Assembly (NCBI GenBank): GCA_963788205.1
Contig: CAWBGG010000004.1
Span: forward strand, 84,325-148,324
DNA: 64,000 bases
Direction of reading: 5' to 3'
Origin: CAVVMA01 sp963788205
Lineage (GTDB): Bacteria > Desulfobacterota > Binatia > Binatales > Binataceae
Positions within the stretch are counted from its first letter, which is position 1; each line of letters begins with the position of its first letter. The notes below the pieces were generated by a model that saw only the letters and a program-made list of their open reading frames with translations, was not told the origin of the DNA and did not search any database. Positions 18,273 to 26,592 of the stretch are shown here, piece by piece. Both the position numbers and the translations under genes were made by a program.

Positions 18273-18409
18273 CCGCGGGTAGCGGGCGGTTTTGACAGGA
18301 GGGGCCGGCACGGAGGCCGGCCCCTACCCAATGTAGGGCTTCATTCAGGGTAGCGGCAGGCGTCCCTGCCGGCCATCCGACTCCAAAGCCGCCCACTACC
18401 TACCCGCGG
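18273..18409. repeat. Nested inverted repeat between genes
   Basis: The outer arms 18273-18293 (ccgcgggtagcgggcgg...) and 18385-18409 (...ccgcccactacctacccgcgg) are imperfect complements. Inside, ggggccggc (18301-18309) pairs exactly with gccggcccc (18316-18324) across a six-base loop. It may act as a terminator for the preceding gene, but the outer arms and length look more like a small mobile palindromic element. Confidence 0.55.
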
Positions 18410-18464
18410 GAAGATCTTTGTGATTTGGCCGGTCGCGATCTAAATCTGCATTGCTATCGCTTCC

Positions 18465-18482
18465 AACACGTTATAACATGTT
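18465..18482. promoter_or_regulatory. Palindromic operator of the toxin-antitoxin operon
   Basis: An 18-base palindrome AACACGTTATAACATGTT with one mismatched pair (8 of 9), centred 14 bases before the GGAGG ribosome site (18485-18489) of the antitoxin gene. Ribbon-helix-helix antitoxins usually repress their own operon through such a site. It also contains TATAAC, a candidate -10 element. Confidence 0.6.
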
Positions 18483-18496
18483 TTGGAGGCTAAGAA

Positions 18497-18727
18497 GTGA
18501 ACTTCAGCATTCATCTCGAGGACGATATTTTTCGGCAAGTGGATCGAGCTGCCAAAGAGAATGGCAAGACGCGCAACGCGCTTATCCGACAGGCGCTCAG
18601 GGAGTGGCTCGCCAGCCGCAAACCCGCCGCATGGCCCGCGAAGGTGGCCGCCTTCAAGGGAATCAAAGCCGCCCCGCGCTTCGAGAGCGGGCGTTCCGAA
18701 CTCAGGGCGCCCCGAGATCCATTTTGA
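18497..18727 (+). CDS. Ribbon-helix-helix antitoxin
   Basis: 76 residues from a GTG with GGAGG seven bases upstream. Residues 1-38 (MNFSIHLEDDIFRQVDRAAK...TRNALIRQALREWL) are a CopG/RHH_1 DNA-binding domain: a short strand, then two helices. The C-terminal half, rich in basic residues, would wrap and neutralise the partner toxin. The stop overlaps the TTG start of the PIN-domain gene in the sequence TTGA, a coupling typical of type II toxin-antitoxin pairs. Confidence 0.85.
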   Translation: MNFSIHLEDDIFRQVDRAAKENGKTRNALIRQALREWLASRKPAAWPAKVAAFKGIKAAPRFESGRSELRAPRDPF

Positions 18728-19131
18728 TCCGGTTTCTGCTTGACACTTGCGTCGTCAGCGACTTTGCGCGGGGACAGCCTGAGGTGCTGGCACGGATAAA
18801 GGCTACGCCACCTGCGGAAATCGCGATCAGCACCGTGACCGAGATGGAGATAGTCTACGGGCTAAGCCTGAACGCTGCGCTGGCACGGCGTCTCGCACCG
18901 GTCATCGACTCTTTTTTCAGCTCTATCCACGTTCTGGCCTACGACCGACCTGCCGCGAGTGCCAGTGCACGGGTTCGCGCCACGCTCAAGTCGCGGGGGC
19001 GACCGATTGGAGCCTACGACGTGCTGATCGCGGGCGCCGCACTCGCGCACGGCCTTACGCTGGTCAGTTCCAACCTCCGCGAATTCGAGCGCATCGACGG
19101 GTTGCTCCTCGAAGACTGGCGGCGAACGTAG
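18724..19131 (+). CDS. vapC: VapC-type PIN-domain ribonuclease toxin
   Basis: 135 residues from a TTG at 18724 that overlaps the antitoxin stop; a longer open frame upstream is just a shadow of the antitoxin. It starts with the PIN signature LIRFLLDTCVVSDF (first acidic residue D7), then TEMEIVYG (Glu), IGAYDVLIAGAAL (Asp) and VSSNLREF, which together make the Mg-binding site of VapC toxins. VapC proteins stop translation by cutting tRNA or rRNA. The complete acidic set suggests an active toxin. Confidence 0.88.
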   Translation: MIRFLLDTCVVSDFARGQPEVLARIKATPPAEIAISTVTEMEIVYGLSLNAALARRLAPVIDSFFSSIHVLAYDRPAASASARVRATLKSRGRPIGAYDVLIAGAALAHGLTLVSSNLREFERIDGLLLEDWRRT

Positions 19132-19182
19132 TTCCGCGCAACACTACCAACAAGTCGCCGCAGATCCGGGAGCGTAGCCGGA

Positions 19183-20310
19183 TCAATTGAACAGCATCAG
19201 GGTGTTGGCGTTGTCGTTGACGAAGTAGATGCCGGTTCCGCCGGGAGCCACCGCCAACCCGAAGAGCGCGCCGCCGCCGTCCGGGATCAACGTGAAGGTC
19301 GCGATCTGCGCGCCGGCCGCCGTGGTCTCGATGATATTGCCGTCGTTGGCATCGACCGCCAGGATGTCGCCGTTGGGCGCCAGTGCGAGCCCGAGCGGCT
19401 GGTTCAGGTTGCCATTTGAAGTTACGTCGAGTCCTGTGAATGCGGTCGAGGTGCGGCTGCTCGCTTGCGGGATACCGGCGATTCGATTGCTCACCGTGTC
19501 AGCCACGTACAGCGTGTCGGTCTGAGCGTTGTAGGCTGCGCCGGTTGGCCCGACGATCAACGCCGCGGGGTCGGTACGCTCGGCGAAGCCCGACGCGATC
19601 ACCGTGCTCGATTTCAGGGCCGGTCGCGCCGATCCCTTCGGCATCGGGACGCTGAGGTCCAGCCGCACCACGTTGCCCTGATTGACCACGCTTCCGTTCG
19701 CGGTTGTCACGCTGCCATTGAGCACGTTGGTCACGAACAGCGTGGCCTTGGCGCCGCTGTCGAGCGTGGCCATGTCCCACGGCCCGTTGATTCCGGAATG
19801 CGTCCCCGAAAATGTCTCGACCGGCGCGCCGCTGCTATCGAGTACGATCAGACATCCGGCGCCCGCGAAACTGGCGCTGCTGCCGCTGGTGGGCAGGCTC
19901 CCGACGATGACCCATCCCCGGTTGAGCACGGCCAGCGCCGTAGTCAGTCCGATTCCTCCGGGACAAGCGGGATGCAACGCGCTCGCAGTGAGCGTGGCGA
20001 AAGTGCTGAATGCGCCGGCCGGAGTAATCTGCACGATCGTGGTGCCCTGGCCCTGCAAATTGGGACTGTTGTTGAAGTTGCTCACCAGGATGTTTCCCTG
20101 CGTGAGACTTCCGATCGTCGCGGGAACCACCGCCACGCCGTAGGGATTCAAATCGCCGTTGGCAGGCACGGTCAACGCGAGCGTAGTCGCGGTGGTGAAT
20201 GGTCCGATGAACGGACTGGACTGTGCGATCGCATGGCCGCATACGGCTGCGAGCGCGATCGCGGTAACCGCAACTATGCGCGCACATCTTGTGATCACGG
20301 GTCGATTCAT
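19183..20310 (-). CDS. Secreted beta-propeller protein (NHL/SMP-30-like repeats)
   Basis: 375 residues with a signal peptide (IVAVTAIALAAVCGHAIA, cleavage after about residue 29). The mature part repeats blade-like units such as NPYGVAVVP...NILVSNFNN, DPAALIVGPTGAAYNAQTDTLYVADTVSNRI and QPLGLALAPNGDILAVDANDGNIIETTAAG, and ends DNANTLMLFN. The pattern matches NHL-type six-bladed propellers that act outside the cell as binding or lactonase-like scaffolds. No catalytic residues can be assigned. Confidence 0.7.
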   Translation of the reverse strand: MNRPVITRCARIVAVTAIALAAVCGHAIAQSSPFIGPFTTATTLALTVPANGDLNPYGVAVVPATIGSLTQGNILVSNFNNSPNLQGQGTTIVQITPAGAFSTFATLTASALHPACPGGIGLTTALAVLNRGWVIVGSLPTSGSSASFAGAGCLIVLDSSGAPVETFSGTHSGINGPWDMATLDSGAKATLFVTNVLNGSVTTANGSVVNQGNVVRLDLSVPMPKGSARPALKSSTVIASGFAERTDPAALIVGPTGAAYNAQTDTLYVADTVSNRIAGIPQASSRTSTAFTGLDVTSNGNLNQPLGLALAPNGDILAVDANDGNIIETTAAGAQIATFTLIPDGGGALFGLAVAPGGTGIYFVNDNANTLMLFN

Positions 20311-20528
20311 GATGCTGCCTCTGCGGTTTCAGGGCTTGAATTGCTGATTAAACTCGTACTCCCGGAGGATAGTTCCCGAACGGGCTCTCGCGGGTTTCCG
20401 ATAGATCGAGGATAAGGCTTGCGCAGGCGGCCATACCAGCCGGCGGCGCGCAAATTTCCACCTGCGCGCCGGACCGATTCGGGAGGGGTGCGCCAAACCG
20501 GAGTGATTTCAGCCCGTAACCGGCGCTA

Positions 20529-20939
20529 TCAGGCGCGGACGTCGCCGGCAGAGCCTGCCGCCACCAGCCGTGCCGCCGGCTCGCCTGCATAAGCAGGCGC
20601 TCCCTGCTGCGGCATCTTGCAGTCGCCCTCGAACTGCGCGCCCTCGACCAGCGCCAGCCGGGGCGTGCTGATCGTGCATTTCGCGCGCGCCGTCGCCAGC
20701 AACTCGATCCGCTCGCTCGCGACCAGCTCGCCGGTCACGCGCCCGGCGATGCTCATCGTGGTGGCCCAGACCTTGGCGCTGATCACGGCGCTCTGCTCGA
20801 TGACGATCTCCTCGCCCCGGATCTCGCCCTCGGCTTCGCCTTCAATCCTGGTGCGGCCGCGAAAAGTTAACTTGCCGGTAACCTTCGTGCCCGCCCCGAT
20901 GCGCGATTCAAAAACTCCATCGTCTGCTGTTGCAGCCAT
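20529..20939 (-). CDS. Bactofilin (polymer-forming cytoskeletal protein)
   Basis: 136 residues from the ATG at 20939, which has GGAGAGG ten bases upstream; a GTG at 20957 contains that ribosome site and is rejected. The central part is the bactofilin beta-helix: KVTGKLTFRGRTRIEGEAEGEIRGEEIVIEQSAVISAKV...MSIAGRVTGELVASERIELLATARAKCTISTPRLALVEGAQFEG, with Gly and hydrophobic residues at regular turns. Bactofilins form non-polar filaments at the membrane that localise cell-wall or surface proteins. Termini are short and flexible, as usual. Confidence 0.9.
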   Translation of the reverse strand: MAATADDGVFESRIGAGTKVTGKLTFRGRTRIEGEAEGEIRGEEIVIEQSAVISAKVWATTMSIAGRVTGELVASERIELLATARAKCTISTPRLALVEGAQFEGDCKMPQQGAPAYAGEPAARLVAAGSAGDVRA

Positions 20940-21123
20940 TGCAGGATACCTCTCCACTCCGTGAACCGATGCGTGAACCGAGCGAAGCGACTATTGCGCG
21001 AAAAACGGCTTGAAGGCAATCATGCGATTGCAGATCATCCGATTGCAGGTGTCCGCCGCGTGCCGCGCAGCTCCACCTGATACGAGTTTCGCATCAAGAA
21101 TACCGGATGGCGGAGGCGCGATC

Positions 21124-22746
21124 ATGAGAGCATTACCTCCCGAACGTCTGTCGGGACAGGGCCTGGACCCCAACCAGTTCGAGTCGGGAGATCGCACGAT
21201 CCTCGCGCTGCTCAACGAGCCGCCCGCGCGCGACCAAGTCGATCTGGTCGCGACGATGCGCGCCGGCGCGTACGAAGTATGGTCGCGGCGCGGGATGGTG
21301 CGCTTCACGCGGCATCTGGACGATCGCGGCGAGCTGCACTTCGAGATCGTCGAGCAGATCGGCGCCAACCCGATCGCCAATCAGGATCCGTTCGCGATCG
21401 CGACCATCGCCGAGGAGCTCGCCGCCGCCGCGGCCAGCGGCAATCCTGCCGGTGATCCCAACCATGCGTATATCGAGCCCGACAGCCTCAGCCATCCTTA
21501 CGCCTATGAGCGCATCGCGCAGATCTTCGATAGTCCGCGCGGCCCCGACCTAATCGTGAGTCCCAAGTCCTACGCCTTCGGTATCCAGCCGGGCCAGCAC
21601 GGCGCGCTTGACGTCGTGCAATCGCGCGCGCCGCTGCTGTTCGCCGGCCCGGGGGTAAAGGCCGGCCGCTATCAAATCGCCGCGCGCCACGTCGATGTCG
21701 CCCCGACGATCGCCCGCATCATGGGCTTCCCGGAAATCGAAGGGCTCGACCGCTCGGGCCATCCGTCATCCAGCGTCTACCTCAAACGCCAGGACGGCCG
21801 AGTTCTGGAAGAGATCATTCTCGAAGAGATCATCGACGGCGAAACGCGCCCGGCCCGCGTCTATATGATCCTGCTTGACGGGCTCTCCAACTCCGAGTTG
21901 CGCCATCAGCTCGAGCTCGATCCGATTGAGATCCCCAATCTCGCCTGGCTCGCCGGGCGCGGCGCGATGCTGACCCACGGCTCGACGGTCAACTTCCCGA
22001 GTATCACCTGGCCCAGCCACACCGCGATTCTGACCGGCGCCTGGAGCGGCCATCACGATATCGTCAATCCGACTTTTTACGAGCGCGCCACGCGCGAGAC
22101 CATTCCGGCCCAGGGCAACGTGTTCGATACCGAGCGCTTCGTTTCGCTCGAAGTCGAAACCCTGTACGAAGCGTTCAAGCGCGTGCACGGACCCGCCGCC
22201 GTCACCGCCTCGATTCACGAGCCGCAGGGCCGCGGCGCCGATCACGCCGCGTTCGAGCGCCGCATCCTCGGCGACAAGGCGCGGCTCAAGGTGCTCACCG
22301 CCGAGATGGTGCACGACGTATCGCCGCGATGGGCCGTCGACGGCAAGCAATCGATGGCGCGTGAAGAGATCGTCGACATCCGCGGGATGGCGCAGGTGAT
22401 CAACCTCTTCGAGCATTGCGACAGCGTGCCGCCGGTGTTCGTCGCCCACGAATTCGTCTCGACCGACGGCGGCGGCCACGACTACGGGCCGCATCATTCG
22501 GGCCTGCGCGAGGCGCTGGTGCGGACCGACCGGCGCATCGGGGCGGTGCTGGATCTGCTGCGGGGCCGCGGCCTGCTCGACTCGACGCTGTTCGTCGTGA
22601 CTTCCGATCACGGGATGGCGGCGCAGAAAATCGAGCTCAAGGCGAATCCCACCGTCCAGCCGGCGCGGCACGGAATCAAGGCCGTGTTCGCCGAGCCGAT
22701 GATCTATCTGCGCGATCTCGCGGTCGAGCTCGAATCGCACCCGTGA
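21124..22746 (+). CDS. Alkaline-phosphatase-superfamily phosphodiesterase (3' frameshift)
   Basis: 540 residues in this frame from the ATG at 21124 (GGAGG nine bases upstream). The second half is a complete nucleotide-pyrophosphatase/phosphodiesterase-type domain: metal Asp in YMILLDGLSN, nucleophile Thr in FPSITWPSHTAILTG, Asp/His in STDGGGHDYGPHH, SDHGM, and the last His in PARHG. The first half contains what looks like the C-terminal end of a second such domain (QPGQHGALDV...PLLFAGPGVKAGRY...VDVAPTIARIMGFPE) without a nucleophile. No signal peptide. The frame stops at 22744, but the next frame continues with a plausible domain, implying one extra C in the CCC at 22740-22742. Confidence 0.75.
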   Translation: MRALPPERLSGQGLDPNQFESGDRTILALLNEPPARDQVDLVATMRAGAYEVWSRRGMVRFTRHLDDRGELHFEIVEQIGANPIANQDPFAIATIAEELAAAAASGNPAGDPNHAYIEPDSLSHPYAYERIAQIFDSPRGPDLIVSPKSYAFGIQPGQHGALDVVQSRAPLLFAGPGVKAGRYQIAARHVDVAPTIARIMGFPEIEGLDRSGHPSSSVYLKRQDGRVLEEIILEEIIDGETRPARVYMILLDGLSNSELRHQLELDPIEIPNLAWLAGRGAMLTHGSTVNFPSITWPSHTAILTGAWSGHHDIVNPTFYERATRETIPAQGNVFDTERFVSLEVETLYEAFKRVHGPAAVTASIHEPQGRGADHAAFERRILGDKARLKVLTAEMVHDVSPRWAVDGKQSMAREEIVDIRGMAQVINLFEHCDSVPPVFVAHEFVSTDGGGHDYGPHHSGLREALVRTDRRIGAVLDLLRGRGLLDSTLFVVTSDHGMAAQKIELKANPTVQPARHGIKAVFAEPMIYLRDLAVELESHP

Positions 22747-23038
22747 CGGCCGCAACCTCCGCGTCACGGTGCTCGACAACGATCATGCGGTTGACGGCGA
22801 GCGGCCTCCGGTCGAGGGTGCGCGCGTGACGTTGATGGAGGGCGAGCGGCCGATCGGCGAGGGTCACACTTCAGCCGAGGGCACGATCGCGTTCGCCACG
22901 CCGGCCCATCTCGGCGACGCCCAGCTTTCGCTGCGCGTCGAACATGAAAAATACAACTCGCGCAATCTGCGCGCCGACGGCTCGCCGCTGGGCCCCGACC
23001 TGCGCGCCATCCTGTATGCTGGCCGGACGTCTCGGTAG
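22742..23038 (+). pseudogene. C-terminal regulatory-like domain of the phosphodiesterase, after frameshift
   Basis: Read in the +1 frame the sequence continues RDGRNLRVTVLDNDHAVDGERPPVEGARVTLMEGERPIGEGHTSAEGTIAFATP...LSLRVEHEKYNSRN and stops at 23036-23038. This is the carboxypeptidase-regulatory/transthyretin-like beta fold: V-x-V...GARVTL, then GxTxxxGxxxF. There is no separate start or ribosome site before it, so it most likely belongs to the preceding enzyme. Confidence 0.6.
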
Positions 23039-23113
23039 TGGGTCAATTTGAATGGGCGTAGTGGACTGGCGGGGTTCAATACCAATCCGGTTGCATAAGC
23101 CGAAGCCTCTCTT

Positions 23114-23160
23114 CTGTCATTCTCGCGCGTCTGCTTGTCTGGCGCGCGAAGAATCCCGGA
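23114..23160. repeat. Dispersed repeat, half copy
   Basis: Matches the right arm of the elements at 11692-11737 and 16219-16265 (ctgtcattctcgcgcg...gaagaatcccg), with one base missing relative to copy 2. The left arm is absent. It lies between the phosphodiesterase remnant and the next SDR; the rest of that roughly 200-base gap shows nothing recognisable. Confidence 0.7.
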
Positions 23161-23241
23161 TTTCTGCTCCGCCGAGCGGGTTCCATCGTACAGGCATCGG
23201 GTCAAAATGAGCCCGCAGACGGGCGAAGCGGTACCTGAACC

Positions 23242-24024
23242 TTGGCGATCGAATTTCACAACCAGGCCGCATTGATTACCGGCGGGACGCGCGGGCTGGG
23301 CCGCGCGATCTCGCTCGCCCTCGCCAGGCGCGGCGCCTGCGTCGCGATGAACTATCGCCGCAACGAGGAAGCCGCCGCCGAGGCGCTCGCCGAGGTCCGC
23401 AAGCTCTCGCCGCGCTCCATTTTGGTGAAGGGTGACCTCGAAGACGAAGCCGCGGCGCGTGCGATGGTCGCACAAGCGGCGCGCGAATTCGGCCGCGTCG
23501 ACATTTTGATCGCCAACGCCGCGGCGACCGCCTTCAGGCCGCTGCTCGAGACCAAGCCCCACAACCTCGCGCGGACCTTCAATCTAAGCGTAGGCGGCTT
23601 TGTCGCCGCGGTTCAGGAGGCGAGCCAAACGATGCCGGCGGGCGGCCGCGTCGTGATGATCTCGGGCATCGACTCCGTCCGCCATCTGCCCGGCCACGGC
23701 GTGCTGGGCGCGGCCAAGGCGGCGCTGGAGAGCATGGTCCGCGATTTCGCCTTCGAGTTGGGCCCGCGCGGAATCACGGTCAACGGAATCAATCTGGGCT
23801 ATATCGATACCGAGTCCGCGCGCTTCTACTCGTCGTACCTAAAAGATGACTTCGATTCGTTCAGCCACATATGCGCCGAGCGTTCGGCGCTAAAGCGCCT
23901 GCCAACACTGGAAGAGATCGCCAACTTCGTGACCCTGGTATGCGCCCCCGAAGCCAGCTACCTGACCGCGCAAACAATCATGGTGGACGGCGGCCTAACG
24001 CTAAGCTTCCCCGCCGCCCGCTGA
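23242..24024 (+). CDS. FabL-like SDR with an atypical active site
   Basis: 260 residues from a TTG start; no ATG precedes the conserved fold. Cofactor motif TGGTRGLG at about residue 14, then LIANAAATAF, VVMISGIDS and GINLGYIDTESARF, with a C-terminal LTAQTIMVDGGLTL loop. The closest pattern is the enoyl-ACP-reductase-like SDR group (FabL), in which the catalytic Tyr stands seven residues before the Lys. Here the Lys is present (LGAAKAALE) but the -7 position is His and the -4 position is Leu, so neither usual Tyr exists. It may be a binding or altered enzyme. Confidence 0.75.
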   Translation: MAIEFHNQAALITGGTRGLGRAISLALARRGACVAMNYRRNEEAAAEALAEVRKLSPRSILVKGDLEDEAAARAMVAQAAREFGRVDILIANAAATAFRPLLETKPHNLARTFNLSVGGFVAAVQEASQTMPAGGRVVMISGIDSVRHLPGHGVLGAAKAALESMVRDFAFELGPRGITVNGINLGYIDTESARFYSSYLKDDFDSFSHICAERSALKRLPTLEEIANFVTLVCAPEASYLTAQTIMVDGGLTLSFPAAR

Positions 24025-24095
24025 TTCTTCAAATTTCCCGTGTGAGTCGGTTCTCGTGTTGCCGTCGAAGGAGTGCCGACGAGCGGCTACCGCAG

Positions 24096-25649
24096 CTAAC
24101 CGGCAGCAACTCGGCGTCCCGGCAACGCATCCTTCAGGAACTCGTTGAAGGACTCAGCAAGAAGTGCTCGACGAGCCTCCCAAAACTGTCCGGCCTGATC
24201 TATCGCCCAGAGATGACCGTCACTGGGCACGCACTGGCTCTTCAGAACTCTCCCGGGGATTCGCTTTAGATACACCTCTGGTCCCGATTGTCCGATCGAT
24301 TTGTTTACGTCGCCTGCGATAAAAGCAATGTTGGCAACATTGTCCGCTGTCGATCGGACTTTCTCTGAAAACTGCGCGCGAGGAAGAATATGGTGCCGGT
24401 CGACTGAGGTCTGCAGAAGGACTTTTCCGCCGGTAAAGAAATCCAGAATCCCGCGGTGCATGCAGGCAATGTAGGCGGCAAGGAGCCCGCTTCTGTCATT
24501 CAAAGCGCCTGCGAAGTCGTCGGCGTCGGCTGTCAGGGACGAACGTATTTGGCGAAGGTTGGCCAGTAGCGCACCGATCGGATCGGAGTCGCGGCATGCG
24601 CGCAAATCCTGGTCTAGGGTAGTTTCGCTGGAACCGCTATATCGATGCAGCAGCGCGGCGAGCGCAAGCCACGCCACCAGAGCGCGGGACTCGCGTTGAC
24701 GAGGCGGCGTGATCGCGCAGAGGACTATCAGCGGAACGAGGAGCGAACCTGACCAGAGGATCTCCATATTAACCAGCCCAAGCTCGCTCCGGACCAGCCC
24801 CATGGCCTGCTCAGTAGCCCGCTGAGTCTTGTTCCATGCCGATAGAACCTCGCTTCGCTCAAGTTCATGCAAAGGCGTCCGGCTTCTGCCGTCCGGCTGC
24901 GCCACGAAAGCGCAGGCGCGGAAGAGGTGCATGACATTCAGGCGTGTGAATCCATGATGTCTGAGACTTTCGAGAAACGGCACAACCTCGTCCGCAATGA
25001 AGCCAGTGTGGCGCGCTGCGACCTTCGCGCTCTCGATGTCCTCTACCTTGAGGCGAACGCCGAGGGTGTTGATGCGAGTGAAAGCGTTGACAGCGTCATC
25101 AAAACTGTAATCCACCATCCGCACGAGTGGAACTTCGTATTCCAAGATGTCGCGCACCCTTTCAAACCCCGCTTCGCGCTTGTCCGCGAATGCTCCCCCA
25201 TCCAAATTTCTTCGAAGCTGGCGGTAGAGATCGTCATCCCATAGATCGGCAACACGGAACCAGTTTCGGTCATTGCGGGTCGCGGCATTCGCCAAACGAA
25301 ATGCATTTTCCTTTTCCTCAGGATGGAATACGACGTCGATACCTTCGTCGCCGTTCATCGTGCGGGCAAGGGTGATGACGCGCTGCTGGCCGTCAATTAG
25401 CCAGCTCACGGTGGGGGCGTGCGTCGGTCGCGGATCTCTGCGGCGCGCTCTCGCTCCTTCGCTGCTTTCCCACAGCAAGAGAGACGAGATTGGGAAACCT
25501 CTATAAAGCGAATCAATAAGCTTAGGAGCCTTGCTCTTCTTCCAGACATACTCCCTCTGGAACTCTGGTATCACGATATGGCCTGCGCGGTAGTCGGCCA
25601 CGAGCTGCTTGACCTTAATTGTCTCGGGTTTCAGATGATGCTGAGTCAT
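24096..25649 (-). CDS. DUF262 plus HNH nuclease protein (GmrSD-like defence)
   Basis: 517 residues. The N-terminus (IPEFQREYVWKKSKAPKLIDSLYRGFPISSLLLW...WLIDGQQRVITL) is a DUF262 ParB-like NTPase domain with the diagnostic DGQQR at about residues 86-90. The C-terminus has a His-His pair in DRHHILPRAQF at about 416-421, followed by NVANIAFIAGDVNKSIG, the His-Asn-Asn layout of HNH/DUF1524 nucleases. This two-part architecture is that of GmrSD-type type IV restriction enzymes that attack modified phage DNA. It stands alone, between an SDR and an unrelated hypothetical gene. Target modification unknown. Confidence 0.8.
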   Translation of the reverse strand: MTQHHLKPETIKVKQLVADYRAGHIVIPEFQREYVWKKSKAPKLIDSLYRGFPISSLLLWESSEGARARRRDPRPTHAPTVSWLIDGQQRVITLARTMNGDEGIDVVFHPEEKENAFRLANAATRNDRNWFRVADLWDDDLYRQLRRNLDGGAFADKREAGFERVRDILEYEVPLVRMVDYSFDDAVNAFTRINTLGVRLKVEDIESAKVAARHTGFIADEVVPFLESLRHHGFTRLNVMHLFRACAFVAQPDGRSRTPLHELERSEVLSAWNKTQRATEQAMGLVRSELGLVNMEILWSGSLLVPLIVLCAITPPRQRESRALVAWLALAALLHRYSGSSETTLDQDLRACRDSDPIGALLANLRQIRSSLTADADDFAGALNDRSGLLAAYIACMHRGILDFFTGGKVLLQTSVDRHHILPRAQFSEKVRSTADNVANIAFIAGDVNKSIGQSGPEVYLKRIPGRVLKSQCVPSDGHLWAIDQAGQFWEARRALLAESFNEFLKDALPGRRVAAG

Positions 25650-25716
25650 GAAAGGTTACCCCCTCGCGCGCTTGTAGTCGAAAGAATCAAACCTCACCAC
25701 TCTCACATGGCGCCCT

Positions 25717-26487
25717 TCACTTGCGCGCGCGGCGCACGACGCGCACGTTGCCCCATTTGCCGACTGCGCCCTGCCCGTGACATGACACGCTGCCTCGGCC
25801 GGGGTCGATATCTTTTTCGCTCATCAGGCCCATCGCCAGCGTGCACGGCCCCAGCTTGAACGGGACGTTGGAATAGCGCCGGACTTCGGCGCCGTCAATC
25901 GCAAAGGTGACGCAATCCGCGGCCGAATCATAGACGATCTCGTAATGGCGCATGCGGCCGGGCGCGTAGCCGTCGCGGATTTCCTCGAACAGGCAGAAGT
26001 AGCGCGGCCCGTGCGCGGTTGCGCCGTCGGGCACGCCGGGGAACGGCAGCCGGCCATAGACGGTCGCGGCCGCGTCGTTGCCGGCGAAAAAATCCAGCGC
26101 CGCGCCGCTCGAAAAATCCAGCACGTTGAACGAAACAAAACCGTCATAGAGATCGCCCGGCGCGCCGCGGACGATAGTGGCCGCCATGTCGATCGCAAAG
26201 CTGATCGTCCCGTCCGGCGGCGGCGCGAAGGTCCGAGCGCTGAAGTACATGTGCTTGGCGTTGTCGAGAAACTGAATCGAATCGTGCCGGCGCGTGTAGG
26301 GCACCGCCGCCACGCGCAAAAAGCCGTCCTGCACGATCACGATCGCACCCGGCTCCTGGTACTGCCAGAAGCCGCCGTCGGGAGTCGGAAAGCCCGCGGG
26401 AATCCAGTCGCCCTCGCCGGTGATCACCGTGGCGAAGTTGGAGTAATCGATCGCTTCTTCCGCGGATAAGGCCGGCGCGTCGTCCAT
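25717..26487 (-). CDS. Hypothetical concanavalin-like (DUF6081-type) protein
   Basis: 256 residues from the ATG at 26487 (AGGA twelve bases upstream); a TTG at 26511 is possible. Repeated beta-strand patterns (GAIVIVQDGFLRVAAVPYTRRHD, ISFAIDMAATIVRG, VSFNVLDFSSGAALDFFAGND, YEIVYDSAADCVTFAIDGAEVRRY) suggest a lectin/LamG-type jelly roll, and the layout recalls DUF6081 proteins. No signal peptide. Possibly binds a carbohydrate; not confirmed. Confidence 0.5.
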   Translation of the reverse strand: MDDAPALSAEEAIDYSNFATVITGEGDWIPAGFPTPDGGFWQYQEPGAIVIVQDGFLRVAAVPYTRRHDSIQFLDNAKHMYFSARTFAPPPDGTISFAIDMAATIVRGAPGDLYDGFVSFNVLDFSSGAALDFFAGNDAAATVYGRLPFPGVPDGATAHGPRYFCLFEEIRDGYAPGRMRHYEIVYDSAADCVTFAIDGAEVRRYSNVPFKLGPCTLAMGLMSEKDIDPGRGSVSCHGQGAVGKWGNVRVVRRARK

Positions 26488-26592
26488 CGCGGTAAAGTGT
26501 TCCTGATTCAACCGCCCGAGGAAAGCACGCCCATCGCCGCTTTTGACCCGTTGCGGGAGCGCGACTTATAGTGGCGATCTAAGGGCCGAATT

